Source: Planoprotostelium fungivorum
Lineage: Eukaryota > Evosea > Variosea > Cavosteliida > Cavosteliaceae
Assembly (NCBI GenBank): GCA_003024175.1
Contig: MDYQ01000151.1
Coordinates: forward strand, 1 to 64,000
Direction: 5' to 3'
DNA: 64,000 nt
Below are positions 12,101 through 27,100 of this stretch, piece by piece. The stretch's first letter is position 1. Every line of letters begins with the position of its first letter. Position numbers and translations under genes: made by a program. Under the pieces are notes generated by a model that did not search any database, was not told where the DNA came from, and was given only the letters and a program-made list of their open reading frames with translations.

Positions 12101-15100
12101 AATTGAACCATCTCCGATTTTTCGTCCTTCGATAATACTCTTGACTTGAACTTGGCCTTCCCGTGGACATTCGTGAATGATGTGCGGTCATCATCGCCTT
12201 CGATTTGACCGTCCTCGGAAGAGAAGGAACTGTTCTTCTTCGCCATCTGTTCTCTCCTTCTTTCATCGTCCAGACTCGAACTTGTTCTCGGAGTGCCCTC
12301 TCCCTCAGTTGGATGAGGTCTATCTCCTTGCATTTGTACTTCTTGTCTCTCTGGTTCGATGAGGTGGTATCCCTCTCCTTTCTCTGGCTCTGATGCTTCC
12401 TCAGGTTCATTGACAATTCCCTGTCCTTCTATCCCTATAAGGCTCTCTGAGTCATCCGCGTCTCTCGCTGTGAAAATTCAGTGGAGAATGATGAGTAGGA
12501 GTACCTTTGTGCATTTCAGATTCGTCTTGGAAGGGGATAAAATCATCGGGGACATCCATGAGGACGGGTTCCATACCAAAGGCTCTTTGGACGACAATCT
12601 GTGCCGTCTCATAGTCTCTCAATTTAGTCATCAAGAGAGGGTTGCTGCTTAGGATGTTGTTTGTTTTGATCAGCGTCTCATGGGCGTCGTCCATCAGTTT
12701 GGACAACTCTTGCAGTTTCTGTTCCCTGTTCTTCCCTGTCTTAGCCTCCTTGGCTACCTTGGATAGTTCCTTGGCAATACGATTCATTTCGTCCTTCAGC
12801 TTCCTCAATGGATTATTTCGATCCAACTTCATCTTGTTGGCCATGGCATCCACCACCTACAATCGTCAGCAACCTCGTGAACTGTTCATTTACCTTGGCA
12901 GTGTCATTCAGGATGGCCACGAGTCTCTCTACGGGCTCGAGTTGAGCGATGAAAGCATCGTATCTCTCCTGTGCCACGGCATTCTGGAGTTTGGGAAGAT
13001 TGTTTCGAATGTACTCCAACATCGGAAGAGCTGTCTCAGAGACGACCATTTCCGTTTCGGGTGCTACACCAACGACCGACTTGCAACCCTGGTTGATGTT
13101 GTCGATGAGAGTTGCCAGTTTGTTGATGGTGTCCTCGTTGGTGTTGTTGAAGATAGCACTCATCACTTGAGGCAAGGCAATTCTAGCCTTCTGCAATGTC
13201 TCGATGGGTTTTAACAGGTTGCTTCGATTTCTGCCCGCTGGAAGATTATTCGCTGCCTCTTGAGCCAATTGGATCTGTAGATATGAATCACACGAAAGAT
13301 ACAGCGAATGAGTTGAGCTATGGACTCACTTGATAGTCGATGGGGTCTAAGATAGTCTCAGCGTTCTGACCGATCTCATCCAAGAGTGTGGCTACACTGA
13401 TTTTCGGAGCTGGAGGTACATTCACCGCCAGAGCCTTGGCGAGTTGGTATTTCTCCTCGATACCATCACGAAGCAGATTCAATTGGGCATTCAATTGATC
13501 CACCTGTTTCCCTTTCAGAAAACCAATCATTTGAAGCATCTCACCTCTGGATCTAGGCCGTGGTGTTCCCCAGAGATCTTATTCATGATCTGTGTCGCTC
13601 GGTCGATTGCATTCTCAAGCTCAGACTTGGCTCTGTCGTCCGTGTTGTTGGGATCTACAGATCTGAATATGATGAGATCAGTGACGAATTCAAGCGAAGA
13701 TTTCATCGGGATGCAAACTTACAATCCTGCGTAGGGAACGATGCGTGCCAACTTCCGCATCTGAGCTTGATCCTCAGGGTCGTATGCTTTGTTTGCCCCT
13801 TCCTCAATCACAGCACTCGCTCGCTGTAGCAGCTCTGGTCCAGTGAATTCTCTCGTGTCTTCTGCACACAGGATAGGTCGATGATGTTCATCGTCCTCCA
13901 GCTCAGCAGGTGCCTTCATTTCTCAGAATCAACTGTCTTGGGATCTCTCACCTCAATCTGTGCCCTGACTTTCTTTGACTTTTGACGGGGGATCTGTTGA
14001 TCGATCGATGCAAACTGTTGAAGAATGGGATGCACTGCGTTCAACATCTCCTGAGTGGGGACCGCTTTACAGGCCATCTCACACACGGCCTCCACATCGA
14101 ACATGATCTACCTCGTCAGATTTGACACAATGATTCATCTCACCTCGCTCAAATTCTGTATGTTCTCTTCCGAGCGATCGGACATGGCTGTGATCGCTGG
14201 TCCAATTGCTGCTGATGCATTGTCCAACTCACTGGCGGCATTTAACAAGTTGGCCCTCTCTAATGGTGGCTGGTAGTCTGCCACATATCGGAACCTATTG
14301 GCTAACTCTTCACCGATCTATATGTCTCAGTATAGAACGACAATGGAAGGTTCACCATTCTGGATATCTGCTTCGCTACTTCTGCTAATAATCTCTGCTG
14401 TTCTTGTAAAGCCGCTCCCTCTGTGATAGAATGAGAATTGTCATCGTCATTACACATCAACGATCAATGGATACAGACAAAACGTACCTTTCGGTAATCT
14501 GAACCATCTACGCATGGCCTTATCAGCATCCCTGCAATCCTTGCTTCTCCTGGTTCGCTCATCAGGATCATTGCTGAGAGCTTCCTTTCTGGCCGTTCTA
14601 CAAGCGAGTTGAGCTTCATCCAAGAGTCTCGCCAGGTATTGATTATTGGTGGGATTGGGTGGTCCTGTCATCACCAAGGCAGATGCATACTTGATGCCCT
14701 CAGCTAGTGTGTGGAGTGTCTGCCTAGCCTTTGTTTGTTCCTCCTTGATGGCAGGCTCCGATGCTCTGTGACCCGCAATCAACGCCATGGCTGCTGAGTC
14801 ACACAGAATCGATATCATGTCTGTCACAGGATCTAACGCCTTCAGCTTCCTATCAAATCACATCTCACTCTTCTCTCCCGGATTGGGTGTGAACACAGTT
14901 GCCGTCTTGTTTCCGGGTGCAGCAGCCATGGCCGGTTTCAGTTGTTCGATGCTTTCTCGGATCTGTTCGTGGATCTTCTGGATATCTGCGTTGCTGGGAT
15001 CCGCTTTGCCCAGTGCTTGTGCAGCTACAGCGTTGGAATCGATCATTCTGCACAGCTGGTAGTGAGGGTAATTGCTCTCGGGGTAGATCTCATGAGCCAC

Positions 15101-18100
15101 CACGGCCTGCTCCACTGCCTTACCGATTCTCTTGAGACGTTCGTTGGCCCTCGATGCGTCGGGCTTCGTGTCTGGGCCAGCATTATCCATGATCATTTGA
15201 GCTAGAGGCAGAACTTGGGCCACTGAGCTGGCCACAGTTCTCGCGATCATGTGAGGGAGTCTCTCTTCGGGTGTCAAGTTCTTCAGATCCTCCGGTACCA
15301 CTGCTTCACTCAGTTTCATCTCTCACTTTCTCTCACCTTCGTAGATTTCTTCCAGTTCTTTCGTCGGGGTGATGGAGAGAACAGACTTCTCTCTGACCAC
15401 TTTCCTCTTGATGTCATCAGGCATCCCCAATCTCTTCTTGGCATCGACGACGTGCCTATCGATATCTGCTGCCTTGGTGTTCAAGTGTGGATCACCCGCA
15501 GCCAGTCGAGCCGCTCGATGAACGTTCTCGTGGGCTTGATTCAAAAGCTCAGAGAGTCTCTGGACGTCAGCCTCCTGCTCTGGTGTCTTGTTCTGTACGG
15601 TCACATTGGACACCACGGAGGCGGCGAGGTCAGCCATGGCGATTCCTATCTTCTCCATTTCAGATTCTAAATGCTGCAGCGATGCTTTCTGCTGTGGGTT
15701 CGATGCTTTCTCAGCCACAATGTAGCACATGGCCGCTGCATTATGGATGTCCTTCACTACATCTTCCAAGGCCTCTGCGGGTGTATTGGCAGCTGGTGGA
15801 AAGTCAGACATAGAGCGATAGTCATGAGATACTCGCTTCTCTGTTGTCCTTCATCGGTGCCTCTCCTTCTCATGTCATCCAATCTGGGCAGTAATTGTTT
15901 CAGAGCGTGGATACCATTCAATGCGTCTCTGACGTCTTCGTTGGGCACAGAGCCATTTATGATCTTGGCACCCTCCTCAGCTGAATCGAGGAGAGACTTG
16001 AGTAGTTCGAGAGGATGGACCGCATCCGTGTGGATCAGAGATGATCGAAGCAGAGGAGCCACCTCGTTGGCGGCACGGAGTAGATCGAACGAGGCCTTCA
16101 AGCAGGCCGTACGGTTGCCTTCCTTCGCCTCGACCGTCTGGCTCATCTCCTTCGTGGCTGCAGAGAGACGCTTCAGAGCAGGTTCCAAGTGAGAGAGAAT
16201 GGCCTCCGGTGAACCCGATTCCAATGACATGGAAGGAGGTGGCTGGTAGGTCTCCTGATCGTGCTTACTTCTCCTTCCTTCTGCTTTGGGGAGATACTGC
16301 CTGAACACTTCTGGGTATTTGATGATCTCGGCGTGTGGTTGTCCACTCTTCGCTTCTCCACTGAGGACTACGAGTGTCCTCTCGTTGTCAACTAGATCCT
16401 CCAGAGAAGTTAACAGTTGCTCCTGAGGTGCTGGGTTCTCTGGTTCCGCTCTGATCTTCTCCACTAATTTACCAATTATCCTCGCTGTGTCCTCCAACTT
16501 GTCCTCGATGGTGCCCAGAGTGAAGCCAATCTCATCACCTGCCATAAATTTTGCCCTCTCTTTCGCCACTTGAGCCTAATCTCAATCAGTCTCTGAGAGA
16601 AAGAGATCCGGGTAGATCACCTGCTGATTAAGGATGTGCTGTATCTCATGAACGAGATCGTGGAGCATTCCCTTATTCATCGGAGTGGTCGTGGCTTTTG
16701 GATCACCCAGCTTGGGCAGCATCTTCTTCATTCTCGTCGAGAAGTCGGGGATATCTGCTGCAGCCTTGCTCTCTCCCAACTCTGCATCACACTGTATCTC
16801 TTTTAGTTCAATTCCTCCGTGTGAATCTCACCCTGATGATCTGGTCGTTTGAATCTACGATTTGTTCGAAGAGAGAGTTCAGCATCTGATAAGACCGCTC
16901 TCCGTTGGGTTCAGCTTCCACGGCCCTGACAACATCCAGTAGCTCGTCAGCCGCCCTCTTCATCTGCTGACTGGCATTATTCAGTTTGCCCGCCATGAGA
17001 ATATCCGCGTGCTTCTTGTCGCTGCTGTTGATCAGAGCCTTCGCCGCGATGGCCGCTTCCTTCATCATCATCTCAGAGGCTTTTTGTGCCAGAATGGCAA
17101 GAGGATCCCGATCGGACAACAACTTGGACACTTGAGGGTACATCTTGGCTAGTCGCTTGCGGTAGCTATCGGGCAGATCGATCAGATCAGAGATCAGTTT
17201 GTCCAACTCTGGGCTCAAGCCACCGTTCATCTTGCTGGCGGCCGAGGCCACTTGATCGAGGATGGAGGACAAGTTCTGATAGGTGGTATCTGAGTGAGGA
17301 TCCACCTTCTGTCCGCTCAACATCTCGGCTCCCTGTCTCAGCTGTGCTGCCAACTTGAGCATGTCCGCCTTGTTCTTGCCCATCAGCTTCGAGGCCTCTA
17401 TCAGTGCTGCCTGTGCCATCTCGATCATCTGGGAGGAGAATTGGTTCATCTCCTCATTCGGTGGCTTCCCGATGTTGACTCGAGGTGTGGCCGGCATCAT
17501 CGCTCTTCCTTGCTTCAGTTGCTCTCCCAACTTGGGAAGAAGGTTCCTCGTGCCCTCCGGAAGACGCATCGCTGTGGCATTGGTCTGGTCTCTCGATTCA
17601 AGACCCAGTTGTGTCGAGCTGGTCTTCGCCTCGATAGATGATGCATCGTCCAATAGCTCTGACTGTTTCCTCATCTCTGCCTCTGTTCCTTGAGCTCCTA
17701 TCGTCCCTTCCTTCTTTTGGGTTCCTGCTGTTCCTTCCTTCGCCTTGCCTGCCATTGCTTCCCTCTGTAATCTCGCTGCTTCCAATCGAGCGACTTCTGA
17801 TCGTGCTTGCTTCATGTCTAGACTCGTGGATTCGTCCTCTAAGCTGCTCGATGTTCGGGCCTCTCCTGTCTGAATGGTTTGACCCATATTCCGATCAGAT
17901 GTGTCACTGGTGGAGGTACCGGAGGAGGTCATCTTTTTCGATCCTAGTTGAGGCAGCAGTCGACGGATGACCTCCGGAAGTCCGGCCACTCTTCCCAAAC
18001 ATTCGATGGCTGTCGCTGAATCGACTCCCTCTGTCAACTGAATGGCTTCTATGCAGAGTAAATCGATATTCATTAGATTGTGAGATGATGTCACCTTGGA

Positions 18101-21100
18101 GTTCATCTAATAGATTCGACAGTTTTTGGGAGTCTTCTACTGATGCCTGCGGGGATTGGACACGCTCGACCATATCCGTAAGCTGATCAGCACAGGCGAA
18201 CAAGACTTTGGAGGCCTTCAGAAGGGCTGACGATCTCTCACGATTGGCTCTGCCGGCAGCAGCCCCCAACTTGGTAGCTGCGTCTCTGAAATCATCTTGA
18301 TCGATCAACTGGGCGATATCCTTCTCGCTATTCTTCTTCTTCTCCACGCTCGTCTTCTTGCTCGCAGTGATGCCCGACAGAAGCTGCCTGACTGCCTTGA
18401 TCGCTTGTTTCGACTTCTCCAAAGAGGTCATGGGAGGAACAACCGTCTTGGCCTTATCGATCGTGTTCTCTGCTACATCCATCAATCGAGATAGCTCCCC
18501 CGTTTGTTCTTGTATCGCGTTGGGCTCATCAACCATCGGTTGTAGTGCTCTCACCACCCTGCGCAGTTCATTGACGTTGATGTTGAGTTGGTCTGCCTTG
18601 TTCTCGTCGTTGTCATGCGTGGCCTGGGCTGCACATAATTCAAGAGACGAAGCTGATTCCTGTAGAGAAGCTTGACAGTCGGAGATGACCGTGGTGGGAG
18701 GCAGGTGGATTCTCCTGTTGGCATCCATTCTGGGGAGGAGCTTACGGAAGGCTTCTGGTATATCGTGCATCTCTAAGCTAGCTCGTGACTTTTCTGTACC
18801 CGGTGCAATCTGGCATGCCTTCTGAAAGTCTTCTTGGGCGATGTCCAATAGATCGGATAATCTATTCTTTCAGTCACATATACAACCCCCATAAATGAGC
18901 TCACCTCTGTACGGGTTCTTCAGCTCCTTGTTGAATGCGATCTATACAATCATTGATTGATCTGGCTGTTCTGCGCAACTTCTCCGCTGTCTGCTTGATC
19001 TGAGTAGGAGAGATCTGCCCGGCGGGTGTGGCCGTATCTGCAGCACTGTCCAAGAGATCAGCCTGGCTGTTCATCGAGTTTGCCATCGACTTGGCTATCT
19101 CGAGGAGCGTCTGGTTGCGCTCATTCAACTTAGGCAGTAACTTTCTGAACGTCTGAGGCATGTCTCTGATGTTTTGATGTCCTCCTGACCTCTTGACATC
19201 CTCGGATAATCTATTGTATTCAGCAACTCTATCACACGTGATCCGATGAACGATCACCTTCCAGAACGCTCGTTGGTATCTGTAAGTTGATCTAAGCATT
19301 CGGATAACTTTTGATAGGGGGCCTCTGCGTTGGGCGTCTCGCACAGTTGAGAGCATACCTTGGGTATTTCTACCGCCAAGATGGCCATGTCTTCGGCCGA
19401 TCTCAGCAGCTCTGTGATGCTTGCTGGTGATGAATCTTCCTGCTGAGATGTCTCTTTGATCAGTTGCGCCTGCTTCTCCAGCGTGTCCTTCACTTTGAAG
19501 GCATATTCTTTCAACTCAGCCGCAATTGCCGAGCGAGGGTTCAATCCGGGAAGAAGATTCTTGAAGGCCACCGGAAGATTGTCCATCTTGTCGTCCAGAT
19601 CCGAAGGAAGAGCTCCGTAGTCAGGAGAAGATGCCACGTTCTTCCAAGAGTCGTGTGTTTCATCGAGGAGATTCGACAGATCGTTGTACGCTGCGGAGTG
19701 AAGCAGATGAGATGGTTGGGAGTAGATCGATAGATCCTCGGAGATCTTTCCTAGCTCTGCAGCCAAATCCAGCATCGCCTCGCTGTCCTTCGTGACGCCT
19801 CCCGAGCGATAAGCTTGTTGAACGTTGTCCGATTGAATGGAAGCCAGATCAGCTGCCTCGGCAGCCAGCTCAGAGAATTGTCGTCGGGCTTCGGGGTCTC
19901 GTGCGTTGAGTTTGGACAGCATCTTTCTCAATCGTTCGGGTAATTCTCTCGCCTTCTGTGCACTGAGCTTGCTCTCGTCACTTTGTACCGCAGTAGCCAC
20001 TCTCTCCGATGCAGAGGCGGCATCTTCGAGTAGTTGTGTCAATTTCTGATCGGGTACCTGCACCCTTCAGTGCCATTCACGTCAGACTCTTCACCTTCTC
20101 GATGGTTTCGACCACCTTGGGAAGCTTCTCTGCGGCTCTCCTGAAAAGCTTTGCAGAATGATTCAGGGCCTCGGCAGATGCAGGGGAGATGGCTCGACTG
20201 GCCAATTGTTCGGTTGCAGTAGCCTCTTGGTTCAAAAGGAGGCAAGAAGACTTGACGAGATCTTGCAGGGCGCTTGGCTTCTGCTCAGTTCTTCCGTGGA
20301 CTCTCGCTGGGAGTCTGGTCAACAATCTTCTGAATGCATCTGGTATAGAGACAGCGTCGTGATGAAGTTGGGTGGTGGTGACGCTGAGAGAAATCTCTGC
20401 GATCTTATCGTTGTGATCGGCGAGCTGTTCTTTGTCAGTAGGAAATAATGCAAAGTGATGGATTACCGTGTCTAACAATTGAGCCATCTGCTGGTATGGA
20501 CGATTGAGATTGGGATTATCTTGGATGGTCAAGGCGAGAGAGACGATACCGTCTGCATTCCTCTTTAGATCCTCCGAAATCTTCCTCAATTGTGTCTGTG
20601 ATGGTCCACTCTGTTGGGCTAGTTGGGAAGCCTTTTGAGATTGTTGTGAAATGATCGCAGCAGCTCTCGAAGCGAGAGAAATCAATTCGGAGCCTCTCTC
20701 TCTCTTCTTCGTATCACCCAGACGAGGCAACAATTTTCTGAATCTCTCTGGTAATTGATCCAGACCAGTAGACGTCTACACTAGTTCAGTTACCGATCGC
20801 ATCGCCAACATCACCTTATCCGTCTCCGGTGCGAGCTGTCTGATCTTATCGTTGGCCTCGGCAACATCATCTAAGAGAGAGCTAAGCTGTTGGAACGGCC
20901 TCTCCGCGTTCGGATTAGCGCACAGACTCTGCACCATCGGTCCAACGGCCTCGGCCGCCTTCTCCAAGCTCTCCGCCATCTTAGCCAACTCTACTGACTT
21001 CTTCGCACCCGCTGCTCTCTTGGCTACTGCGATGGCTGACTTGGCTTGCTTCTGCACTGCCTCGGCCAGTTCAGCTCCCAACACGGACACGGCCACTTGT

Positions 21101-24100
21101 GGCACCGTCGTCTTCTCCTTTCTGGATAGCCACTGAGCCAATTTGGGGATCAGCTTCTTGAAGCCATCGGGTAGTTCTGAGATGCTTCGGTGACCCTTCT
21201 CGGACATGGAGGGTGCCAGCTCTGCCGCCTTGTCATCCGCATCAATGGTCTGATCCAATACGAAGGCGAGTCTCTGGTATGGTTCTTCACTCAGGGATTC
21301 TTTGCTCGCAGCTTGGGCCACGTCTTCAATTCTGTCGCGATGATTAGTTCAGTGGGGTCGAAAGATTCACCGATTCATGTTCTTAGCGAAGATTCCGTTG
21401 GTGATTGACAGAGATCCCATCACTTCGGCTGATTTCTGAGCGGCGGTCTGTGCACTGGTGGACGCAGCATCCAGGATTCTCTTCGCCTCTTGACCGAATT
21501 GAACCATAGTTGACTTTGCTTCCTTTGATTTTGAGTCAAACTTTGGCAATAATTGCCTCAGTCGATCGGGAAGAGATAAGACCTGACCTCAGTCAGATAC
21601 ATGATGCACTCTCCATGGTTGGTATTAGATCACGATGTCTCACTTGTTTGTGTTCATTGCCATTACTAATGTTGAATTGTGACATCTTCTTTTCCTCCTC
21701 TGCCGCATCGTCGATCAATCTAGAGAGATGGAGGACTTGCTGCTCCGTTGGGTCATTATTCTGCGCTTGCTTGATCATGGGCCAAACTGCGTCAGAGGCT
21801 TTCTGTATGGCGTTCGCGGTCTTTGATAATTGAGACATCTTAGCTGCCTCTTCTGCAATGGCAGCGGCTAGCTCCTCAGATCTCCTCTGTATCGTTGCCT
21901 TCGCCTCGGATGCCAACTGCATGACTGCCTCCTCCGTCTTAGTGGGAGCCTTCTTCGCCCTAGAGGCTAACTTGGGAAGTAATGCATTGAATCTATCTCG
22001 CAAGGAGGTGATGGTGCTGTGCTGTGGCCTCTTTTCTGCTCCAGAATTGAGGCTGACTAAACTATTCTCCGTTGTTTCGATGTCGTCCAGTAACTTGGAT
22101 AGATGATCGAGAGCCTCTGGAGCATCACAATCTCTCTGAATATCCAGGACGGCCACAGTCACCGCGGCGGCGGCACGGTTCAGAGCAGTCGAGGCAGACT
22201 GAGAATCCTCTCTCTTAGAAGCGAATAGAGCCTGTTGGGTGAGAGCCAAAGTGGCATCAGAGGATAAAGCTGAGAGTGCCGCGTGTACATCAGGTGGAAG
22301 TTTGTAGGCGGAAGAGCACAGTCGGGGTACATACTTCTTGAAATGTTCTGGTAGGATGATGATGTTGTTGTGGGATTTGATGCTTGACAGCTCCGGAACG
22401 ATAGAAGCCGTCTTGGCGTTGGCTGCGAGGCAGTCATCCAGCAGCTGACTCAATTTCTGAGGTGATGAATCATCGCTGGGATCGTTGATCAGGCTCTGCA
22501 CCAGACCGGGAAGAACCTGATTGAATGTTAACCATGAATCAGAGATTCAACCCACCTCTGCAGATCGTTTCAGCACTTGGCTCGCATTCATCAATTCGTT
22601 CTTCTTGTTCGTCTTGCCCACGAGATCATCAGCTGCGCTTGCTTGCTGCTGGAGGCACAGAATCGCGTGGTGAACCAATCTTTGCAGTGCCTGTCCACTG
22701 CTCCCAGCTCTTCCACCACTCTGTTTCGCCACTGTCATTCTGGGAAGTAATCTCTTCAGGCGGCTGTTCAGGTTACCGATGGACCCTTCGGTGTCATTTG
22801 AAACGAGGGAGAGGACATTGTCCGTGAGGGTCGTTGTATAGTCTAACATCTGTGAAAGAGACTGGCTGGCCGCTTCGTTCTTTGGATTGCTTTTGACTAA
22901 TTCTGCCGCCTCGACAAGGGAAGCACTGCTCTCTTGTAACTTCTTTGAGATGTCTTCTGCCTGCTTCCGTTTCTTTCCGCCTAACTGTGGAGCCATGCTC
23001 TTGACCAACTCCGCTTGTTGCTTCAGAACGGATGATATCTGATATCGTCAGATGAATGAATGTCAGACAACGTCACCTCGTGAGCTGTGGAAGGTAATTC
23101 GTCCACGATCATCTTGGTCTCTGCCTCTGGATCGGCTCTGAGAAATAGACCCAACAATCTCCTCATCTTATTCATCACTGGTGATGTCTGTTCTTTGAAT
23201 TTCTCTCCCACATCTGAGGAGTTTCACGAAACATTTCATCTTGCATCTCACCTTTCTGGATCTTAGAAGATACGTCATCCATCGCTGTCGAAGCATGATC
23301 CAGCAGTTCACTCAGCTGCTGTGTTCCTGCCTCCTCCGTAGCCACTGCAGTGGGCACCATCTTCTTCATTCAGACCTCATTCACTCGCCACCTCTCACCG
23401 TCTTCGAGCATTCGAACAGTTTCTTTCCGATCAATTTTGCATCCGTAGAAGAAGAGAGGGGAATGAGCTGCTTGCACTGATCCTTCAGCTGAGCACCCAA
23501 CTGCTCTGCACATTGCACTAACTCTGAGGCGATCGTCTTGTTCTTTCGACTCTCGATCTGCTTCGTGAGGACGGACCTCTGAGCGAGTCTAGGTAGCATC
23601 GTGCGTTCGTATTGACCCAACAGAGTGGTCAGATCTCTCTGTGCCTCCATCGTGACAGGAGAGTCACCCAGCAAGCGCTTAGTATCATCCAAGGTATTCG
23701 TAGTGGCATCGATCATCTTGGATAATTGCTGCTCGAAGGCCAAATTATCTTCCTGCTTTGAGATGTATTCCAACGTGCTCCCCATGTTCTGTAGATACTC
23801 CACGCCCTGTTTAGGATTAGAAGGTAGAAATAAACGACTTTCACCTTGATCAGCCTCTGCTGCTTCTCCGCATTCTTCTCTGTTGCAGACAATATCTCCG
23901 AAGCTAACCTTACGAGGAATCAGGCGAGGATGTACACGAGAGGAAGTGCTCACCTCTTCGAATGAGTGATCATTCCGTCAGTGATGACGGCTGACGGGAG
24001 TGATTCCTCGTCAGCCAAGGAGCAAGAGGCAGCCTCCGGAGCAGAGGCCATGACAGCGGCGTGCACTAACTTCCTCATCTGCTGAACCGATTCGGTCACG

Positions 24101-27100
24101 ATCTTCCCCTGCCTCTGGGCATCTTGATCTTCTGGCGTCAGGGATCTCAGATTGAAGCTGTCGTTATCCACTTGGTCCAATAACCTGGACAACTTCTGTG
24201 TGCCATCTGGATCCTTCGCCGCATCGTAGACCGTCGCCTGCTTGACGACTGCCTCGGACACAGTCTCCAGCAGTCTCGCACACTGCTGTCCCTCCTGCTG
24301 TTTATTGCTGTACGTAATATCTGGTTCAAGTCAGAGGAGTGTGAAGAGTATGCTCACTCTTGATCTTTGGTTCCATCGTCTTCATCTGATTGAGCACGGC
24401 CGAGCGGATCTCCCTGGCGTGATCTAACACGGCCGCCTTCTCGATGGCTCTCATGTCATAAAGGCCAGTGTCCGAACTGAACCTCTGGAGAGACTGCAGT
24501 CGTTTCCTGGGATCGTAACGATCTTGCAATCTCCTCAGTTGATCGTTAAACTTGTACTCGGGCACGATGTTGAGACTGTCTTCGGGGAGCATGGATCCAA
24601 CTGAGATGAAGGTGTCACCGAGTTCGGCGAGGAAGGAGGAGAGTTGCTGGTAGAGGGTCATGTCCTCTGGTGCCTTCTGCATCAGTTGCGTCGTTTCAGC
24701 GATCTTCTGGGCGACGATGGATATCTTCGCTGCGCTCTGCTGCAATTTTATCCTCTTGTTGCCCTCCATCCTCGGTGCCACAGTTTGACATAACATCAGC
24801 AGCTGTCGTCTTCAGAATGGAACGTGACATCCTTCATTCACCTTCTGTATCTCTACGAAGGTGGGCATATCTTCAGGCGCTGCGGCTAGTGATTCGATCG
24901 TCGTGGATTCTGCGGGCTCAGCGATCTCCGTTTGATTACTCGGTTGAGCACCAGGCTGCATCGATGAGTAACGAGCCAACTAACGATGACTCACTACGTG
25001 ATGTCGGATGACCATGAACTTCCCCAGCTTGGGTAGAAATTTCTTCTGTGATCTCTCCAATTGATTCAGCAAGTGATCTCCAGTCAGCAGTAAATCCTCG
25101 TGATCCGGTACAAGGTTGAGGAGAGTCTGATGAGCCTCGCTGGCCTGGTAGATCAGCTCTGCCAGTCTGGCCTGTGCCTTTTCGTCATCCGGCTTCGCCT
25201 GTACGGCGGCGGTGGCCGTGACAATGTCCTTCGAGACGGCCTTCAAATTCGCTGCCACTTGTCGCAATTGCCTACGTTGGTCTGCCGTGTTCACCGTTCC
25301 GCTACTGACTCTCTCTTCGGCGATCTTAGCCTCTTGCAGTAGCGTGACGGATATGTCTTGCATCATCTACTCGAATCAATCTGCGCTTCTTCTCATTCGA
25401 CTCACCTGTCTCTCTTGTTTCTGATGCTTCTCTGCGGGAGACTCCACTGGAACGTCGATTCTCTGGTGGATCTTCTTATCTAATTCGCTCAACTGGGCAA
25501 AGGCACCACTGCCTTCGTCCATCAATCTGTTGGTGGTCAGTCCATTGAAATTGAATGTCTCTCACTTGTGGTCCTCTGGTAGATGCTTCCTGAGACCTTT
25601 CGCCACATTATTCAGCTGATTGAGCATCTCTGATAGCACCACGTATTGCTCTCGCTTGCTCTCCACTGGCTGTGGAGACTTGTCGATCATCTTGAAGGAG
25701 GTCAACACCTCATTCAGCTCTCTCTGGAAATCATCCGCCAGCGCAAACAGTTGCTCCCTCTCTCTCGTCTGTGATCCGTTGAACATTCCCCACTTCTGCT
25801 CCATCTGTTCCAAGGTTCCAGCGATGCTGGATAACTGAGCTGCGTCTACAACGGATCGTAAGACTCTAGTGGTGGCATCGTCGAGGGCGAAGATGGAATC
25901 TTCCACGGCCTTGTGATCTTGGATGATGAATTGCTCGTCGTTACTCAGTTTGCGGAGGTTGTTGTTCAGCTCGTACGCGTTCTCGATGAGATTTCCGAGC
26001 TTCTCCGTTCCCAGGATACTCGTTCGGTTGTCCGACCACTCTTTCGTGGCGAAGACGATGTCACGTGACAGGTTCTGCAGCATTCCGGCGTATTTGGAGG
26101 CCAGCCCTCCCTTCTGACGATTTCCAGCGGAAGTGAACTGTTGAGAGATTCGTTGGGCGTTCTCAGACTGCTTCGTCAGCCCCTCCGACACCACCTGAGC
26201 TAGTTTCTCCTCGGGTGATACAGCCGTCTGTTCCATTCAGTATCACGGATGAGATGGAATGATAGAGGACAGTCAAGAATAGGAGAAGCACCTCTTGTGG
26301 GGCAGATCTAAATCCGAGTATTTCCTCCAGACGGTTCATGTTGGCGATGGTCTCTGCCTCGTTCTTCGACAGATTCTGATCATCAGGAAGCACTGTTCCC
26401 ATCTGAAAGATCTGCTTCCTACATTCCTCCAGAATCTCAGCCAGTGGCTGTCGGCTCTCTTCAGAAACTTGATCGGATATGAACTTGGGTCCGCTCTGCT
26501 TCAAAGTCGCTCCAGCCCTCTTCAATAGATCGTACGCTTCGTTGATGGCAACCTATTTAAATTGTGAGAACCAGAAACACACCGAAATTCCTATGAAATT
26601 CAATGAATCTGCCCACCTTCTGTCTCGAAGTAGATGCAGCGGCAGAACCTTCTCTTCCGATCTTGAGGTGCTTCTGAATGCCCCGAATGACATCCGTCAA
26701 CAGACCCTCTAGACTGTTCTCCGAAGACACATACTTCTCCTTCACATCGTTCGCCAGCTTGAGCAGCTTCGTGAGCTCATTGTTGATGGCCTTCTCGTTT
26801 CTCATGAATGTGTTGGACTCGGAGGACCACTGCTTCATCTTGGACGATGCCTTCTTACCCACTTCTGCCAATTTCGAGAGGTTCTGCCAGTTGGTCGTGT
26901 TCGTTGGATCCGACAGGATGTCGTTGATGATGGGCACGATACGCTCGGAACATTTCTTGAGGCTGACGAGAGAGTCTGCACCCACCCTCTTGGCATCTGA
27001 GTCACTGTTCTTCTCCTTCAGATTCTTCGCGATCTTCGCGTGAGTCGCAAAGTAATCGGAGAGGCTGGTGGCGTGCATCTGCATCTCGTCCTTCTGTGGA

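Noticed and set aside
15320-15326. A gene boundary where one frame stops and another ATG follows within 6 nt
   Set aside because: A 36-37 nt intron with a gtgag donor joins the two frames cleanly, so this is one gene.
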